From the NCBI GenBank assembly GCA_029961685.1, contig JARWKL010000002.1:21110908-21174907 (forward strand): a DNA stretch of 64,000 nucleotides, in the 5' to 3' direction. Position numbers and translations under genes: made by a program. This stretch comes from Aristolochia californica. Lineage: Eukaryota; Streptophyta; Magnoliopsida; Piperales; Aristolochiaceae. Below are positions 62,701-64,000 of this stretch, in pieces. The notes below the pieces were generated by a model. That model ran no database searches and had not been told where the DNA came from. It was given only the letters and a program-made list of their open reading frames with translations. Positions within the stretch are counted from its first letter, which is position 1. Every line of letters begins with the position of its first letter.

Positions 62701-64000
62701 TCTTTTTGTTTATGAGAAAAATGGGAGAGTGAAAACTCAAGTATGGATTTGAAAAAAAATTGAACATCCAAAATGGAAATAAACAAGTGCTGAGAAAGAT
62801 AATTTAAAAAGTATCTGTAGTTTTTAAGGATTGTAAAGTCTTTTAGTTTTTTATATATTAGGTTTTGCAATCATCGGAAGATGGCGAGGGGGGGGCGCGG
62901 TGGGTGGCGAGGAGTTTTTAACTGAGTGTTGACTACCAAACCATAAGTCATTTCTAACAAAAATTATAGCCATTACACATCATTAATCGTTCAAAACATT
63001 TATGATCATTTATGATTGTGATGTCCACTTTTTATAAAATAGGCCAAAAGAGGGTTGTTTGGCTTAGGTAAATATCCCACCGCACGTTAACTTGAGAATT
63101 TAATTTTTTCTACTCGAAATTTTTGGATCATTAGGTCATTTGCATCTTCAACATGTTTCTGGCATGCATATCCACCACATTTAAAAGATGTTAGGATCAA
63201 TTAGAAATCTTTTTCTTATAAAATTCCACCAAGCTATTAGAGGTTGTACTAGTGGAATTTCCCAAACATGGATAACAAAACTTTAGTGTTCATTTTTAGT
63301 GCGCGAAATAATTTTCTTCACTTACGTTTATTTATTTTTTTATTTTTTGCATACATAAACTTTAAAATTTTCATTTTGTTGTGATCTATTTGCCTTATCT
63401 TTTTGTTTACGAGAAAAATGGGAGAGTGAAAACTCAAGTTTGGATTTGAAAAAAAATTGAGCATTCAAAATGGAAATGCGCAAAAGCGGAGAGAGATAAT
63501 TCCAAAAAGTATCTGGAATTTTTAAGGATTGTAAAACTCTTTTAGTTTTTTAAATATTAGGTTATGCAATCATCGGAAAGGGGGGGAGGCCTTTTTAACT
63601 TAGTGTTGACTCCCAAACCATAAGTCATTTCTAACAAAAATTATAGCCGTTACACATTATTAATCGATCAAAACATTTACGATGATCTATGATTGGTAGT
63701 CGGCTTTTTGTAAAATAGGTAAAAAGTGGGTTGTTTGGCTTAGGTAAATATCCCACTGCACGTTAACTTGAGAATTTAATTTTTTCTACTCCTTGAAAAT
63801 TTTGGATCATTGGATCTTTTGCATTTTCAACATGTTTCAGGCATGCATATCCACCACCACATTTAAAACATGTAAGGATCAATTAGAAATCACTTTCTTA
63901 TAAAATTCCACCAAGCAATTAGTGGTTGTTGGAACTTCCTAAACATGGATAACAAAACTTTGATGTTCATTTTTAGTGCGTGAAATAATTTTTTTCACTT

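Larger units (their letters stand above)
47672..64000 (+). repeat. Satellite family B array, ~680-bp monomer, forward orientation (second part)
   Basis: The original orientation resumes. Phase markers lie near 47688, 48376, 48909, 49489, 50191, 50885, 51588, 52240, 52908, 53575, 54257, 54978, 55681, 56355, 57035, 57712, 58360, 59036, 59725, 60391, 61091, 61774, 62454, 63152 and 63831. Most spacings are 648-721 bp. Two short units (533, 580) near 48.4-49.5 kb have internal deletions. The segment around 53298 and the segment around 57431 share 'ataataggttttgttatc', about 4.13 kb or six monomers apart. The array continues past the window end and contains no supportable gene. Confidence 0.96.

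Noticed and set aside
20171..62910. The G-runs as evidence of foreign insertion or vector sequence.
   Set aside because: They sit at one fixed site in the monomer, with a graded length range and normal flanks, so they are internal homopolymer expansions.
1..64000. CRISPR-like array, because of regular repetition.
   Set aside because: There are no short repeats separated by unique spacers. The whole 475- or 680-bp unit repeats, and there are no cas genes.
1..64000. A CENP-B-box-like site or other known centromere protein motif.
   Set aside because: I saw no match to the conserved CENP-B core in either consensus. The dyad described above is different.
1..64000. Monomer lengths as multiples of a nucleosome repeat (680 as 4 x 170).
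   Set aside because: It fits B but 475 fits A poorly, and the spacing in this organism is unknown, so it is not evidence.
1..64000. Ribosomal intergenic spacer or tRNA/5S clusters.
   Set aside because: No rRNA or tRNA sequence or Pol III promoter box arrangement was recognised in either monomer on either strand.

Overview
The whole 64 kb window is satellite DNA: two related long-monomer tandem repeats, with no gene, RNA gene or recognisable transposable element that I can support. It is AT-rich (about 30% GC on a few lines counted by hand), and its poly-A, poly-T and poly-G tracts recur at fixed places in each monomer. Megabase-style arrays with monomers of this length, and no bacterial gene anywhere in 64 kb, point to a nuclear eukaryotic genome. 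A plant with abundant satellite DNA is the best guess, but I do not recognise the families and cannot name the species. All comparisons here were made by eye.

Layout. (1) Positions 1 to about 19,865 hold family A: about 42 head-to-tail monomers of about 475 bp (usual range 462-478). (2) Positions 19,820-20,219 hold the switch to family B, through one hybrid unit that starts as A and continues as a truncated B. (3) From 20,220 to about 41,510 family B runs in the same orientation, with monomers of about 680 bp. (4) From about 41,511 to 47,671 family B is inverted (about nine monomers, 6.16 kb). (5) From about 47,672 to the end family B returns to the original orientation. The first few kb after the inversion are unusually rich in internally deleted monomers.

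Relationship of the families. B is collinear with A over nearly its whole length. It also carries a segment of about 188 bp between the 'tttttaaggat' and 'aggcaaaaagtggg' blocks, which A lacks, plus a few short indels. The B-only segment contains a G-run that is short (5-9 G) in most monomers but has grown to 21-36 uninterrupted G in several. Both families share an inverted repeat of two 9-10 bp arms around a 25-bp spacer. One arm pair differs between families in a compensating way (C/G in A, T/A in B), which is the most suggestive sign of a constrained element.

Higher-order structure. A is a mosaic: variant monomers recur 6, 8, 9 or 12 monomers apart, and one 474-bp pair is almost identical. 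B contains several nested higher-order repeats: a 640-bp near-identical pair (20.2-21.5 kb), a two-monomer P/Q repeat (20.9-23.5 kb), an alternating X/Y dimer of about 1.38 kb (about 25-35 kb) and a 1,252-bp dimer duplicated in tandem (36.0-38.5 kb). These patterns fit unequal exchange and segmental amplification inside a satellite array. Open reading frames of up to about 136 codons occur on both strands, but they are by-products of monomer sequence and are not annotated as genes.
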